This document shows, in pieces, positions 21,857 to 33,520 of a stretch of DNA of 64,000 nucleotides. A program made the position numbers and the translations under genes. The notes below the pieces were generated by a model. It worked only from the letters and a program-made list of their open reading frames with translations. It searched no databases and was not told where the DNA came from. This stretch comes from Euborellia annulipes (lineage: Eukaryota; Arthropoda; Insecta; Dermaptera; Anisolabididae), in contig JAKCPI010007899.1 of the NCBI GenBank assembly GCA_023213315.1, forward strand, positions 178,544 to 242,543, given 5' to 3'. How positions within the stretch are numbered: position 1 is the first letter of the stretch; each line of letters begins with the position of its first letter.

Positions 21857-22128
21857 ACCAAGACCGATCCACAAGTCGATGAAAACTATGGTGAAATTTA
21901 TGATTCGAATTACTTCGACATCCCCCAAAGTCTCCAGATCTGGCCCCATCTGAGTTCTACCTGTTCGTAACTTTCAAAAAGATTCTTCAGGGAATGATAA
22001 GGTTATATCCTATTTTGAGGCCAAAGAAAAAATCATTCTATGAGAAAGGCATTGAAAGTTTATAAAAACTTTGTCATTATTACATCGCTATGGAAAGTGA
22101 CTATGTTGATGAATTAAGTCCAATTTTG
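21857..22128 (+). pseudogene. Mariner-type transposase relic (C-terminal part)
   Basis: From 21904 one frame reads FELLRHPPKSPDLAPSEFYL, the very conserved stretch of mariner transposases that holds the third catalytic Asp (SPDLAP). It goes on through FKKILQG to SFYEKGIESL, an in-frame TAA, and IAMESDYVDEL, matching the usual C-terminal FEKGI...W.KCI...GDYVE. Just upstream another frame reads RPIHKSMKT, like the RPH block that precedes it. Only about the last quarter of a ~345-residue transposase remains, with at least one frameshift and one stop. No TIR identified. It is an old, inactive copy. Confidence 0.85.
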
Positions 22129-23419
22129 CAAAAAAAAAAAAATGTATTTTTACTTGTTTCAGGATTTAATGACCCACGTGTCATTTTAATTCGATACATA
22201 AACAAGGTGTTGCAATTCAATTTCGCTTTTCTTCTCTTCCATATTTATGGGCCTTTTTTTTTAGCTACCGTCCCGTAGCTAGAGATCTCTGCTTTCCGTC
22301 CTGAGCGATAAATTTCTATTGTCCTCAAACAACCCTTAAATTGTTTCCTTGTTTTGTAAAAATTAATAGTAGTGTTGTAATCTTAATATTGGTTGTATAA
22401 AATTTTCAAGAGGTTATAGCATAAAGTGGTATGATACTCACAGTTCGCTCGCAATTAAATTAACCACTACACCCCTAATCGGTACTCATACTGTGCCTGT
22501 TCATCTTTCCTTAATTGAATATACTTAATTAATTCAGCATCTCGCTGACAAATTTAATACCGTACTTTGCAATGTGCTTTTCTGACAAATCTTAAGAAAT
22601 TTGTTATTCATCTTAACAACTTTTCTAAAATGGCATCTCTAACTCATTTGCAAGGGAATTAATACAATTTTAATTTAAGAACTAGAATCATTATAGATAA
22701 GAGATAAAATTTTAAAATGCAAATGATATAAAAGATTCAAGTAAATATCAAAAGAGATATTTATAAAATTTTACTGAGATAAGATTTAAAAAGAAAATCT
22801 TTTGCGTGAGCGAGACAGCCAACAAAAAGAAATAATTTACATTCAAAAATATTTATTTTTGACTCAAATTAATTTATAAAAATATTTTATTCAATTTTAT
22901 AGAATGTAACTGATGCTATATTAATTTAATAACGGATTTTATATTGTTTTATAAAGGTAACAATAGTAAATTATTACTTTTTGGATAATAGCATTTATTC
23001 TACGTGTGAAAATAATTTCATTTTAAAATAAATTAAACATAAACAACAGGGAAATAAAAAAAAAATACTCCCCGCCGACCGAAACTGCAGCTAGTTTGCT
23101 TAATAAAATCTAAAAGAAAATTAAAAATTTTATTTTTAATTATACAACTGGTGAGAAATTTCCAATTAAGTAAAGACGATAGTAAGATGCCTAAAGCGCA
23201 AATTAAAAAAAATAATAATTTTCTCTTTATATATTTATTTACGCTTTTCTTCTCTTCCGTATTTATAGGGCTTTTTTTTATTAGGTAAATTATAATATTT
23301 AATAACCGGTTAGATTTTTGATTTCCCCAAAAAATTTTGGCCATTTTAAATTTGTGGATTATGGGGGGAGGGAGGATTATGAATTTGAAATTATTAGACC
23401 CTATTGCTTAAAATCTAAT
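22129..23419. other. Intergenic, no gene recognised
   Basis: AT-rich. The piece ATTTCGCTTTTCTTCTCTTCC (about 22222) recurs diverged near 23230 (TACGCTTTTCTTCTCTTCCG), so a small dispersed repeat is likely. The GC part at 22390-22520 has no clear frame. Confidence 0.35.
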
Positions 23420-23560
23420 TAACTAGCTATCTCTCGGATAAGTTAGTTGACTTTGACTTTCGAGTCTTCACATTTAGTTAAGCTAATCATATGATTAAGC
23501 CCAGATCATAGTTAACTAGCTAAGACCCAAAGTTCGGTATAAGGGTTGAAATTAGGAACG
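23420..23560 (-). repeat. Fragment of the 46.3-kb inverted-repeat element
   Basis: Reverse complement resembles 46570-46700: CTAGCTATCTCTCGGATAAG, TTTCGAGTCTTCACATTTAG and CAGATCATAGTTAACTAGC all have counterparts there. Both termini are missing. Confidence 0.65.
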
Positions 23561-23618
23561 CGTTCCTTGTTTATTTATTATTTCGGAAATTTTTAAATTA
23601 AAAAAAAAAAATAATTAT

Positions 23619-24203
23619 TTTAATTTTTACTTTCTATTACCTTTATATGTTTATATACAATATATAGAGAGAGAGTATTGGATTCATGTCAAAAATTCGA
23701 TGTCGAGATTTTGATGGATATACTCGTTTTGAGATCCTCTGAGTCCAAAAAAGTAGTTTTCGCAACATGGTCTTGTATGTCTGTCTGTGTGTATGTCTGT
23801 CTCTGATTAAAATATCTCAGAGCTAGGAGGTTGAAATTTTATATTTAAGTAAGGCAACCCCATTGGAAGTGACACAAAGCTTTTGAACAAAATCGGTCAA
23901 AGAGTACTAGTACTGATATACTTTTTCAGTTTTTTCGATTTTCTCAAAATTTGCTCCAACGATTTTGATTAATACTTAAAATCTTTTGAAGCACACTTTA
24001 CTCTTGTACTTCTTAGGAAAAATAGGAGAAATGGTTGCCATGATAACAAAATATAGATATTTTCCCATGTTTATAAATTTTATATCTTGAATTCTAATAT
24101 ATCAGCGGAAACTAAATATATCTCGACACAACAAATCTGGTGTGACAAGCACAGAACACAACTTTCTCTTACCAAATGTGGGGCCAGTCACACCAGATTT
24201 TTA
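23619..24203 (+). mobile_element. HCR element, full length, plus orientation
   Basis: Starts TTTTTACTTTCTATTACC with the AT hairpin, then ATTCGATGTCGAGATTTTG, GTCTGTCTGTGTGTATG, GAGCTAGGAGGTTGAAATTT, a slightly deleted middle, GTTGCCATGATAAC at 24034-24047, and the 3' hairpin AATCTGGTGTGAC ... GTCACACCAGATT ending at 24202. No coding frame. Confidence 0.85.
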
Positions 24204-26852
24204 ATATTTATTTTAATTTTTAATAATTTTTACAAATGATGTCTTTATTAATAACTTCACGAAACTTTTCTTATATCGCAGATAGTTATTTTGCTAGTTG
24301 GCTAGAAGTGAAGCAACCGGCTTCTATCATTTCCAATTTGAGCTTTTCAAATTCATCTAAATATTTTTAATTGTCATAATAATGCGATGTAATTTGACTA
24401 GATTTAAAATTCAATTCCGTAGGCAATTATTTTTTAAATGGCGATGGCCTATCGCCTCTGGAGGCCTTGGCCTGAGGTGATACGCCCTTTGAGCCGAGCC
24501 TATGGAAGATTTCTCGCGCCTGCGACCAGCCCATTAGACATTATTAACATTTTATTGAGCAGTAAATATACCAGACTCTTCTTCAGCTTTTCAAAAGACC
24601 ATTTTTCAAAGTGAGCAACGGCCACTACTCACGTCCATTTCATAAGCTCACTCACCAACCAACCACATTTCTCTGTTCTTTTATTTTTTTTTTATCCTAG
24701 TTTCAAATTATGCACATAAAAGAAATGATGAATAAATTGTATTCATAAAATAGAACAATAGTAGGTAATAAGTTTGAATAAATAATATGATTATTAATGT
24801 CAACAGTATTATTATTTGAGCCAATGAAACTAACAAAGTTAATTAATGACTCCTTTGCTTTTACTGCATCCATTGTCTATAACTCTCAATCCATTTCTAA
24901 TCGAATTTATTATTTAAGTAAATAATGAAAGGACAAAAGGAATTTAATTTGCATTTTTATCGGACACTTGTAAAAGTTAGTCGTCGCTAGGTGGCAGCAC
25001 AGCACACCACTGTAGGCGATCTACTTAGAGAACAGCTCTATACAGGGGCGTATATAGGCATTTTTTTTCGTGGGGGGCCCGAACTCAAAAATTTTCATCC
25101 TACATGAAAATCAATTTACCTTTTTTTTAGGACATTTGAAATTAATTATGCTTTTTTTTATAATTTGTCCGGTTTTAAATAGTTTGGCTAAACGATGGAA
25201 TTTTAAATTTTGTACTAGAAAAAGTCATCCATGCCTTTATTCAATATCTATTTATATTTAAGATTCACATTTATAAGAATAGTTTCTTTTTCGGATAGGA
25301 AATCGTTTGTTGTTGTATTCAGTGTTTAGTTTATTGATGGAACGTGTTCAGATTGAGTAAATCCGGCCAAAAAGATGAATGTTTCAAGATCATCTTAAGA
25401 GAGAAGTGAATAGGAAATAAAAATGCATGCGTGTTTGTTATTTAATACCCCAAGAATTCTGATAAGGCTTGGGATTATATTTTGAAAGACAAACAGAAGC
25501 TGGATTGTGTGGGTGTGAGGTGCATATGGACAAGAGAAGGAACGAGGACAGGGACAGGGTTGGCCACCCACGTTGCCCAAGGGTCTTGGACCGCCCCTGA
25601 TCTTCCATGTTCACACCACGACTCAATGACAAATACCAATCAAACCAGAATGATTTACAATCTGCAATTTTCAAAATACTAACCCAATATAAGTAATTTA
25701 ATTTTAAAAAAAGCTCAGATCTTCTTATTCCATTTTTCCTCTCCTTTTATGCTAGCCTTCCCCTCCTCCCAATGACTTGTTTCTTCTCTCTCATTCTCGT
25801 CCCTCTTTAAAATTAAATTTGCCGACCCCGCCTAGGGATAATCTCAGAAGAATTAAAAAAAAAAAAAATTCTTAAAATCGAGATAAAAAATCCAAGGTTT
25901 TTTTTTGGCTAAAATTTATAAACATATACAGTATATATACATTCCTAATCTCTAATCTTTTTTTATTATTACTTCAACACTTTTTTATTTTTAAGTATTT
26001 TTTTTTTCTAAACATGCTTACAAAGATATTTAAAAAGATAAAAATTGAGAAAAAAATATTTCTTCTATGCTTTTATCAACATCTAATAATAACTTATACA
26101 TATTTTAATATTAAAAAAATTCACAATATTTACTAAAATAAAATAAAAATAAAAATTATATAGAAATTTTATTGATATATTCTGTGTGGCGCAATCAGAA
26201 CCTCTGGGGGAAATTGATTTACTTTAAATGACTTTTCTGTTCGTCATTAAGTAGCAACTTCCGGGGAAATAATATTTAAAAAAATTTTTTTAATGAAAAG
26301 CAAGAAATTTTTGAAAACTAAAAAATGAGGAAAATTAATTAATCAAAAACACTAGGTGATATATTTTAAAATCGATAAAGTTAATTTAAGAAAATCGAAA
26401 AAAACTAAAAAAGTACATTATTAAAGTACTAGTATTCTTTGATCGATTTTATTGAAATTCCTCAAGACGTCGAGGAAATGGGTATTTATCTTAAGTATAA
26501 AATTTGAAAAAAGCGAAATTTATTGTTTTTGAGTTATTTAAGGAATCCCCATTTTTTGATGTTTCACTTGAAATTCATTAAATTTATTGTGAAAACAACT
26601 CAAATTCAAGCTAATAGGAAAGAGACTGGTTTAATGGCAATTTTCAGAAACCATTAAAAAAGGCATTTAAAACCAATAAAATGTCTTTCTGAGAAATTTA
26701 GATAAATATTACAATATTTTGATATTTTAAAAGGATTTGATCTTCTTAGAAATCAGAATTTTTTCACAATAAATTTAATAAATTTAAAGTGAAAAATTAA
26801 AATTTGGGGATTTCGTAAATTACTCAAAAACGAAAATACCCTCGATATTCAT
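24204..26852. other. Intergenic with scattered transposon ends
   Basis: Several partial pieces: CAGGGGCGTATATAGGC at 25045 looks like one hAT-type end without its partner; the reverse of TTGGACCGCCCCTG at 25587-25600 looks like another; a SINE-tail-like GCCGACCCCGCCTAGGGATA lies at 25822-25841; a short HCR body piece (minus) lies at 26390-26470. The frames over 25395-25680 overlap on both strands and are not convincing. Confidence 0.4.
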
Positions 26853-27091
26853 AGTATCAATAGAAGCAGCTTGCTCAGGGGCCCACACCTCGTGGGTACG
26901 TGGATGGCGACCACGAGCTGCCCTAGCTGGGACTGGCAGTACTTCTGTTCCTTTACATGTCAGTCTCTTTCCTGCTATATTTTCACGGCGATGATCCGGC
27001 CTGTTCTACTCCTTCCCGGTCGTAAAAACCCATGATCCGCCGTCCCCACACCACGGGGTTAAGGCGAAGAAAGAAGTATCAATAGAAGCAG
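26853..27091 (+). mobile_element. SINE with perfect 17-bp target duplication
   Basis: AGTATCAATAGAAGCAG stands at 26853-26869 and 27075-27091, so the element is 26870-27074 (205 bp). It begins TTGCTCAGGGGCCCACACC, has the 5S-like GTACGTGGATGGCGACCAC, GGGACTGGCAGTACTTCTG, and the tail CGTCCCCACACCACGGGG then AAGGCGAAGAA. An exact duplication of this length is typical of LINE-driven retroposition and sets both ends of the element. Confidence 0.92.
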
Positions 27092-27779
27092 TACCAGAAA
27101 ATCTTTTCTGGGTTTTTCAGTACCATTTTATTCTATAAAATATTTCAAATGTTAACTATTAGACGTAGGTATATAGAAAAAGAAAGGAAGACTCAAATGA
27201 TGTCATTAGCAAATATTACACTTGGGATGTTTGTTATACACACATGGAATATTTATTTTGTAATAATCGTGCAAATATTTTTTTTTTTTTAGAATCATAT
27301 ATTTTAACTAAAAAATAAAAATTTTGATAAATGTTTGGTTCTTATAGATGTGAGGAAGGAGAGAGATCCTCTCCAGAGTCTGCCCGGATATTGGCTTTGA
27401 TATTCCGATGCTCAGGTATCCATAATAAATCAAGCAGAGATCCTCCAAGATTTAAGGCTCTGATTTGGTTATAAATAAATGAGATGACTAATTCTAATTT
27501 ATTTATTGTAAGGATGAAAAGTTCAATTATCATATTTATGGAAATGGTTTAGAGATTATTCACCTTAGCTTCCCTTTCCCGGATTTTATATATTTTATTA
27601 TATACTTGTTTTCCTATTCAAGAAGAATTTTTGTTGTTGTTGTTTTCTTTCACTCATTTGAAAATAAAATATCGACAATTAAAAGATTAATTCATGCATT
27701 CATTTTTTTATTTATATATACTTATCAAAGTGAATCCATTACCTGACTGCAGAAATTCGTCTTATTTTATTATAGATAA
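27092..27779. other. Intergenic, nothing recognised
   Basis: AT-rich; the short minus frame at 27342-27533 has no recognisable motif. Confidence 0.4.
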
Positions 27780-28325
27780 CGATTTTACTTTCTCTTACAA
27801 AAATATATATATGTAAGAAGAGAGAGAGAGAAAGTATTGGATTCATGTAAAAAATTCGATGTCGAGATTTTGATGGAAATACACGCTTGGAGTCCAAAAA
27901 AGGGAGTCCCGCAAAATTGTCTCTCTATGAACAAAATAACTCTAGAATAAAAAGAGCTAGGAGGTTGAAATTTTTTGCTTACCCTCTTGACACGTAACAC
28001 GAAGTCTGAACAAAATCGGTCACAAATTACTGGTATATTTTTTCACTTTTTCACTGATATATTTTTTCACTTTTTTCTGATTTTCTCAAAATTGGCTCTA
28101 AGATTTTGATTTAAATTCATAAATTAATTATTTTTTAGATGCTCTTGTTGTACCTCATAGAAAAAATAGGAGAAATGGTTGCCAGAGCAACAAAGTATAA
28201 ATATCTTTCTATGTTTATTAATTTTCCATCTCGAATTCTAATGTACTGGGAACTAAATATGTGTCGACACAATAAATCTGCTTTGACAAGCACAGACTTT
28301 CAATTACCGAAAGTAAGAGTATTAT
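27780..28325 (+). mobile_element. HCR element, plus orientation
   Basis: AT hairpin (TTACTTTCTCTTACAAAAAT ... GAGAGAGAAAGTATTGG), ATTCGATGTCGAGATTTTG, GAGCTAGGAGGTTGAAATTT, the X-box-like GTTGCCAGAGCAAC at 28178-28191, and the first arm of the 3' hairpin (CGACACAATAAATCTG ... GACAAGCACAGAC). The last arm is missing. Confidence 0.75.
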
Positions 28326-29544
28326 ATTTTAATTAATAATTTTGCAAATTTTAGTAAAAAATTAAAATAATTTTAGGAAATCCAAAGGAAATTTCGTTTC
28401 AAGTTTACGCTTAGGTGAAATTTTCTATAAAACCATAGATTCTCAACGTGTGCGCTAACGCCCCCTTGTGGGCGTTTGAAACTTTCGGGGTGCATTAGAA
28501 GACCCAGAGAAAATTAGGGGGCATTGAGATAGCGCAGAAGAGGCGTGAGGAGATTAAAAAATGTATTGTCTAAAAAAGGCAAAACAAAGAGAAATCGGCC
28601 TCATGTTTCTGAACGCGGGTTACGGTTTAAGTAAAATCGAAAGTTCTCAGTAGAAAATTTTTTAAATTAATATAATTTTTCTAAACTGTCACTAAAAAAT
28701 TAACAAATTTCCAAAAAAAAAAAATAAATAAATTAGTAAAAGTTCCCACCTTCGTTTATTTTTTTCCCCAAAAAATTTCATGGTTGTCTATTTTATATGG
28801 TTGCTATTGTAAGGGCATATGGATGACGTAAAAACCTAAATGGAGGGGACACGTTTCGAACCCCGGCCAAGTCTCATGCTGCGTTTCCATTAGAGATTCT
28901 CTCTGTTCTGGAAAAGTTTTTTTTTCAACTGCACTTTTTTCCACTTGATATTTCCTTTCATTAATCACGATGCCAGTTTGAAATTAATCAACTTTTACCC
29001 TTACTTTCTTGGAAAAATTCTTATTTATATTAAGAACTAGTCACAAGGCGGACTTCGCTACCCTTCCCAGAGGTCTTCGTATAAATAATATTAGGCCTAT
29101 ATAGAATGGGAATTCTACGGTCACTACATATTTTGCTGTATATTAAATAATAAAAATACATATGAATTTTAGATGCTGGCCCGGTGCTAAAATGTTTTGA
29201 TGGGCGGCCACTAGAAATAGATACGTTGCCCACCCCTGATTTAGACTAATCCCATAAAGAAAATAAGCACAGCTGGCAAAGATAACGTTAAGTTCTCTTT
29301 TTGCTCATCAAGCGTCGGATTACGCGACTTCTCAAAATGTGGGTTAAGTAAATTTCAAAGCTCTCTATTTGCAACTTTTGTTTGTTTTTTTTTCGGAAAT
29401 TTTAGATAAGATTTTACAAGCAATAAATAAAAAATTTCAATTAATGAATCAATTTTTCGTTTATAATGTTATTTAATGAAAAAGGTGAAATAAAAAATTT
29501 AAATTAAATCTCCGTTAGAAAGAATATTAATAAAAAAAAAAAAA
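28326..29544. other. Intergenic with an orphan hAT-type end
   Basis: Around 29165-29240 the sequence, reversed, begins CAGGGGTGGGCAACGTATC and goes on to GGCCGCCCATC, as hAT-derived MITEs often do, but no partner TIR was found. The rest shows no gene. Confidence 0.4.
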
Positions 29545-29930
29545 AAAACTGGAGTGACTGGTCGCACAGCACACAACTTTCTTGAAGGATGTGTTCTGTG
29601 CTTGTCCCTCCAGATTTTTTGTTTTGACATATATTTAATTTCCGCCGATATAATAGAATTCAATTTATAAACACAGAAAAATATTTATATGTTGTATCCA
29701 TAGCAACCATTTCTCCTATCTTTCCTATGAAGTACAAGATAAAAGTGTGCTTCATACAATTTTGAGACCAAAATGAGAATATACACTTTAAAGAACATCT
29801 AAAAAAATAATTGATTTATGAATTTTAATCAAAATCGTTAAAGTCAATTTTGATGAAATCGAAAAAACTGAAAAAGTACACCAGTAAAGTACTAATACTT
29901 TTTGGCAGATTTTGTTGAAAAGCTTATTAT
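29545..29930 (-). mobile_element. HCR element cut by a hammerhead half element
   Basis: 3' hairpin first (CTGGAGTGACTGGTCGCAC ... GCTTGTCCCTCCAGATT), then a degraded palindrome (TATCCATAGCAACC), and the body blocks to TTTGTTGAAAAGCTTATT. It stops abruptly where the hammerhead half element begins. Confidence 0.75.
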
Positions 29931-30045
29931 CTATTCTCTGATGATGACAAGTAATTGTCGAAATACGTATTAAGTGTTAATTTTTAATTAATAATACCTT
30001 AGAAACAAATAACCTAGTGTTTGATTTGTATATTTAATTTTAATT
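29931..30045 (+). mobile_element. Solo arm with hammerhead core
   Basis: CTGATGA (29938-29944), stem II GACAA/TTGTC, GAAATACGTATT (29960-29971), then AAGTGTTAATTTTTAATTAA. It is nearly identical to the right arm of the foldback at 58966-59238 from the core onward, but the other arm and the 5' strand of stem I are absent. The element therefore begins within a few bases of the ribozyme core. Confidence 0.8.
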
Positions 30046-30439
30046 TAATAAAAAACTATTTAAAAAATTATTATAGGTCTATACTAGTTAAATTTTATAA
30101 GTAAGCCTATCATACAAATTTTTGCCAATGATAGTTTAATATTTTGTTGGCGGGACTTTCTTATAAAATATTTGATTAATTTAATTTCAATAGGAAATAA
30201 GATCGATTATTGAATATTATCGAAAAATTATCCAAATCTGTTTTTCTTTGGAAAATTAATGAGAACCCATTTCAGTAAAAAAATAAATAAATAAATAAAA
30301 CTAGAAAATGCACTTTATCATAAAAGATATGATTATTGAATGTATAGAGTAAAATTTATATATTACAAAGAGATTTTTCTAATCGATGGTTCCATTCTCG
30401 TTAAGACTGGTCTTTTCATTTACACCCCCTCAACAAAGA

Positions 30440-31060
30440 CAGCATCCGCGTTTAATGTGCAAAACATACGTTGCAATATCGAGCTGCAATGCAAGTGGGG
30501 GATGAAAGGGGGGGAGGAGGTTTGAAACAAGATGGCGGAGCAAGACGCATCGACGACGGCGGCCATGATATCCCGGGGGTCGAAAAAGGGATTCGGATCG
30601 ATCGGCGCATGTGACCGATCATGTCATACGTGTGCAATGCAAAAAGGGTGACAACGACCAATGAGATGGCTTCGATACGCGCAGCCATGTTCGCAAAAAG
30701 AAAAAAAAAAAATGCGAACACTCATTACAATGAGAAGCTACTTGGCAAGCTGTCATATGATGCGACTCTCGTCCAATCCCAAGCCACCCCACTTTTCAAG
30801 ATCATCTGTGACCCCTTGAATTCGTTGAGACAAAAGCGTGGCAATTTTCAAAGACACATGTGTGCGTGTCTATGTGTGTATGCATTGAACATAAAGCTTG
30901 CATCAGAGTGAAAATTGTGCCTCATTACATTTTCATGGATGCGGGTGGAAACAAAGACCTAGGAATCTACTTCCTCTTTCCTCAGCTTCCCTTCTCTGGA
31001 CATGGTCCAGTTTTAAGCTCCATAAAAAGACACCCCTTACTCCTTACTTATGATTAATGT
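30440..31060 (+). other. GC-elevated, CpG-containing island with possible coding
   Basis: Non-repetitive, with many CG dinucleotides (CATCGACGACGGCGGCC) in a genome part that is otherwise CG-poor. Two overlapping plus frames (30532-30651, 30621-30911) and a minus frame cover it. The stretch reading KLSYDATLVQSQATPLF near 30750 is protein-like. It may be a promoter/first-exon region. Confidence 0.35.
30532..30651 (+). CDS. Candidate first coding exon, unknown gene
   Basis: GAAACAAGATGGCGG gives a strong start context (A at -3, G at +4). The 39-codon frame reads MAEQDASTTAAMISRGSKKG then FGSIGACDRSC and stops at TGA 30649-30651, so a real exon would have to splice out earlier. GT dinucleotides at 30610 and 30623 are weak donors. 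No family recognised. The island's composition is the main support. Confidence 0.25.
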   Translation: MAEQDASTTAAMISRGSKKGFGSIGACDRSCHTCAMQKG

Positions 31061-31289
31061 AAATTCTTAAATTAATTCGTCCATCTCTTTTTTCGTGCAA
31101 ATTGATTATATCAAAGGTGTAATTGTGGAGGGGATAGATTTTCCCTCCTCTGGGCTATGGAAAAAAATACTAACATTAAAAATATAAATAAAAACAAATG
31201 GAAATAAATTTTTGTTTCCGTTATGTTTATGTAAAGGAACAGAAACAGCAAGAGTTGATTTTATGATCTGAAAATAAAATCAATTTTTC
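31061..31289. other. Intergenic, nothing recognised
   Basis: AT-rich, no feature. Confidence 0.35.
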
Positions 31290-31640
31290 TCCATCAATAT
31301 ATTAATATATAGAAAGTATTGGTTTCATGTCGAAAATTCAATGTCGAGATTTTAATGTTTTGAGGTCCAAAAAAGTGGATCTCGCAAAATGTCTGTCTGT
31401 GAACAAAATATCTCAAGAACGAAGCTAGGAGGTTGAAATTTTATATTTAAGTTACGTACCCACCTGACACGTAAAATGAAGCTTTTGAACAAAATCGGCC
31501 AAAAAGTACTAGTACTTTACTGATGTACTTTTTTAGATTTTTTTTTCAAAATTCGCTTTAACAATATTGATTAAAATTCATAAATCAATTATTTATTAGA
31601 TGCTCTTTAAAATATATATTCTTATTTTTCCCCTAAAATG
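31290..31640 (+). repeat. HCR fragment, 5' half
   Basis: Half of the AT hairpin (TATTAATATATAGAAAGTATTGG), AATGTCGAGATTTTAATG, GTCTGTCTGTGAACAAAATA, GAAGCTAGGAGGTTGAAATT, AAAAGTACTAGTACTTTAC, to TTAGATGCTCTTTAAAATAT. The X-box part and the 3' hairpin are missing. Confidence 0.8.
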
Positions 31641-32689
31641 GTTTGAATTTCTTTTTTGTAATGAAATAATAGAGATCTTTTAAAGTTATATAACTAAAAA
31701 AACGTCACGTGATAAAATATTTTTGATCAAATTTTCTGTTTCAAAATTAAAAATACTTTATAAAACACAGATTGATTTATCTGTTCCAAAATCATGTAGA
31801 GTACGGAGTAATTTCATATATGCATAATTATATAGCTATAGATATTTAAATTAGTTTTAAAATAAAATTTTTTAGTTATTATATTAATTAACGATTTTCT
31901 TTTAGTCCTAAGGGTTTATATTGACCCCTTTATATTATTTTTTTTATATATTTAAAATAAAATTAATTAATAAGAGGTGATAAGCAATTGGGACACGCCT
32001 TACTGAAATCATGAGTTTGAACTCTCTCCTCGCCCTTAGTTCCTTAACTTTTTTTTATACTTAAATTGATTGATCACTTTTGAAAGTTTCTCTTAGAGAG
32101 AAAAAAAAAATACGATGCTAAGAAATTATTGGTAAATTTAATTAATTTACTAAATAAAGATCTGAGTGGATTAGAAAAAAAAACTTGTAAATTTAATTTT
32201 GCAATTCAATTTGAATGAAAAAAAAATCATTTTGTTAAACATGACACAAAATGCTAATCAAAAAATAAATGGATTATATAATAATATTGCCAATTAACAA
32301 TTAACAATTGGTTACTTATTGCCAATAACCATTTGACGATTTTAAAAATTATAAAAAGAAATTTATTAAACGAGGAAAAATTGAAACAGTTTACTTATAA
32401 ACATTACTTCAGAAGTGGAATTCGAAGATAACAGTAATGTCAAAATGCTCATTATGTATATTATTATTTCACCACTAAAAAAAAAAAAAAACTTGAAATG
32501 CATCGGATCTAAAAATAAGTTATAAATTACGAACATCCAATTCAAGATCTGAATTTAAATCTAGTTTCAATTTTTGAACGTCGGATCAGATTGTGGTTTG
32601 CGATTATGGGCGGAACTAGAGGGAGGCCTAAAGCCCTCCGGTTCTCAAGATAAATTTAGCGACCTGTCGTTGATCTATATAGAATTTTG
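31641..32689. other. Intergenic with a partial MITE end
   Basis: AT-rich. At 32607-32650, ATGGGCGGAACTAGAGGGAGGCC resembles the start of the MITE at 61804 (CATGGGCGTAACTAGAG); the other end is not seen. Confidence 0.4.
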
Positions 32690-33045
32690 AGAAATTCGAA
32701 AAAAAAACTAAAAAAAAAGTACATCAGTAAAGTGATCTTCAAACAATTTTAACAAAAAAACTTACTGGTATATTTTTTGTGATTAGGTAGATGTAGATGT
32801 TTTTAAAGAGCATCTATAAAATAGTTGATTTATAAACTTTAATCAAAATCGTTAGACGCAAATTTTAAAAAATTCGAAAAAAGTGAAAAAGTACTTCAGT
32901 AAAGTACTAGTAATTTTTGGCCGATTTTGTTCAAAGCTGTCCCGGAGTGAACATAACTTAAATATAAAATTTCAACCTCGTAGCCCACTTCCTTAATGCC
33001 TTAAATCACCACACACAGACAGACCAATTTGCGGAACGCTTTTTT
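32690..33045 (-). repeat. HCR fragments, minus orientation
   Basis: Two body pieces: AAAAGTACATCAGTAAAGTG at 32717 and TTTTTAAAGAGCATCTATAA at 32799 onward, through AGTACTTCAGTAAAGTACTA to ACACACAGACAGACCAATTT. The hairpins are lost. Confidence 0.7.
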
Positions 33046-33120
33046 TTTGTTAGACGGACATTGGCGAATTATATATATAAATTTTATTTGTTACAAATTG
33101 CGATGCGAAGTGGCTGTAGA

Positions 33121-33520
33121 CTTTAAATTGGATATAGGAGACGTAGCAGCCAAAGAATTAAATAAAAGATTTTTATTTGATTATTAATTGTCGACGTTTC
33201 GGTCGCAAATCACGACCGTCATCAGGATGATTAAATGTTAAAATACAAAATTAACACTATTATTTTTAATTGTCATTGCAATATATTCCATTATATACTA
33301 ATATATGTATTATGAGTGACTTGCTCTCTTAGGGCTTCTTACAATCACTCATAATACATACTGTATATTAGTCATTAAATATATTCCAAGGTATTATATA
33401 ATTTGCAATGGCAATTAAAAATAATACTGTTAATCTTGTATTTTAACAATTAATCGACCGAATGTAGGCGTTGATTTGTGACCTAAACGTCGAATTTTAT
33501 TTAATACCTTGAATCCAATT
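33121..33520. mobile_element. 400-bp foldback with one good and one degraded hammerhead core
   Basis: Imperfect inverted repeat. The left arm on the minus strand reads CTGATGA (33225-33219), stem II CGGTCG/CGACCG with loop TGATTTG, then GAAACGTC (to 33193). All core bases match the hammerhead consensus, and the short stem III is the palindrome ACGT. The right arm (about 33440-33480) has CCGAATG and TAAACGTC, so it has decayed. Outer ends CTTTAAATTGGATATAGGAG and TACCTTGAATCCAATT pair in part. Confidence 0.8.
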
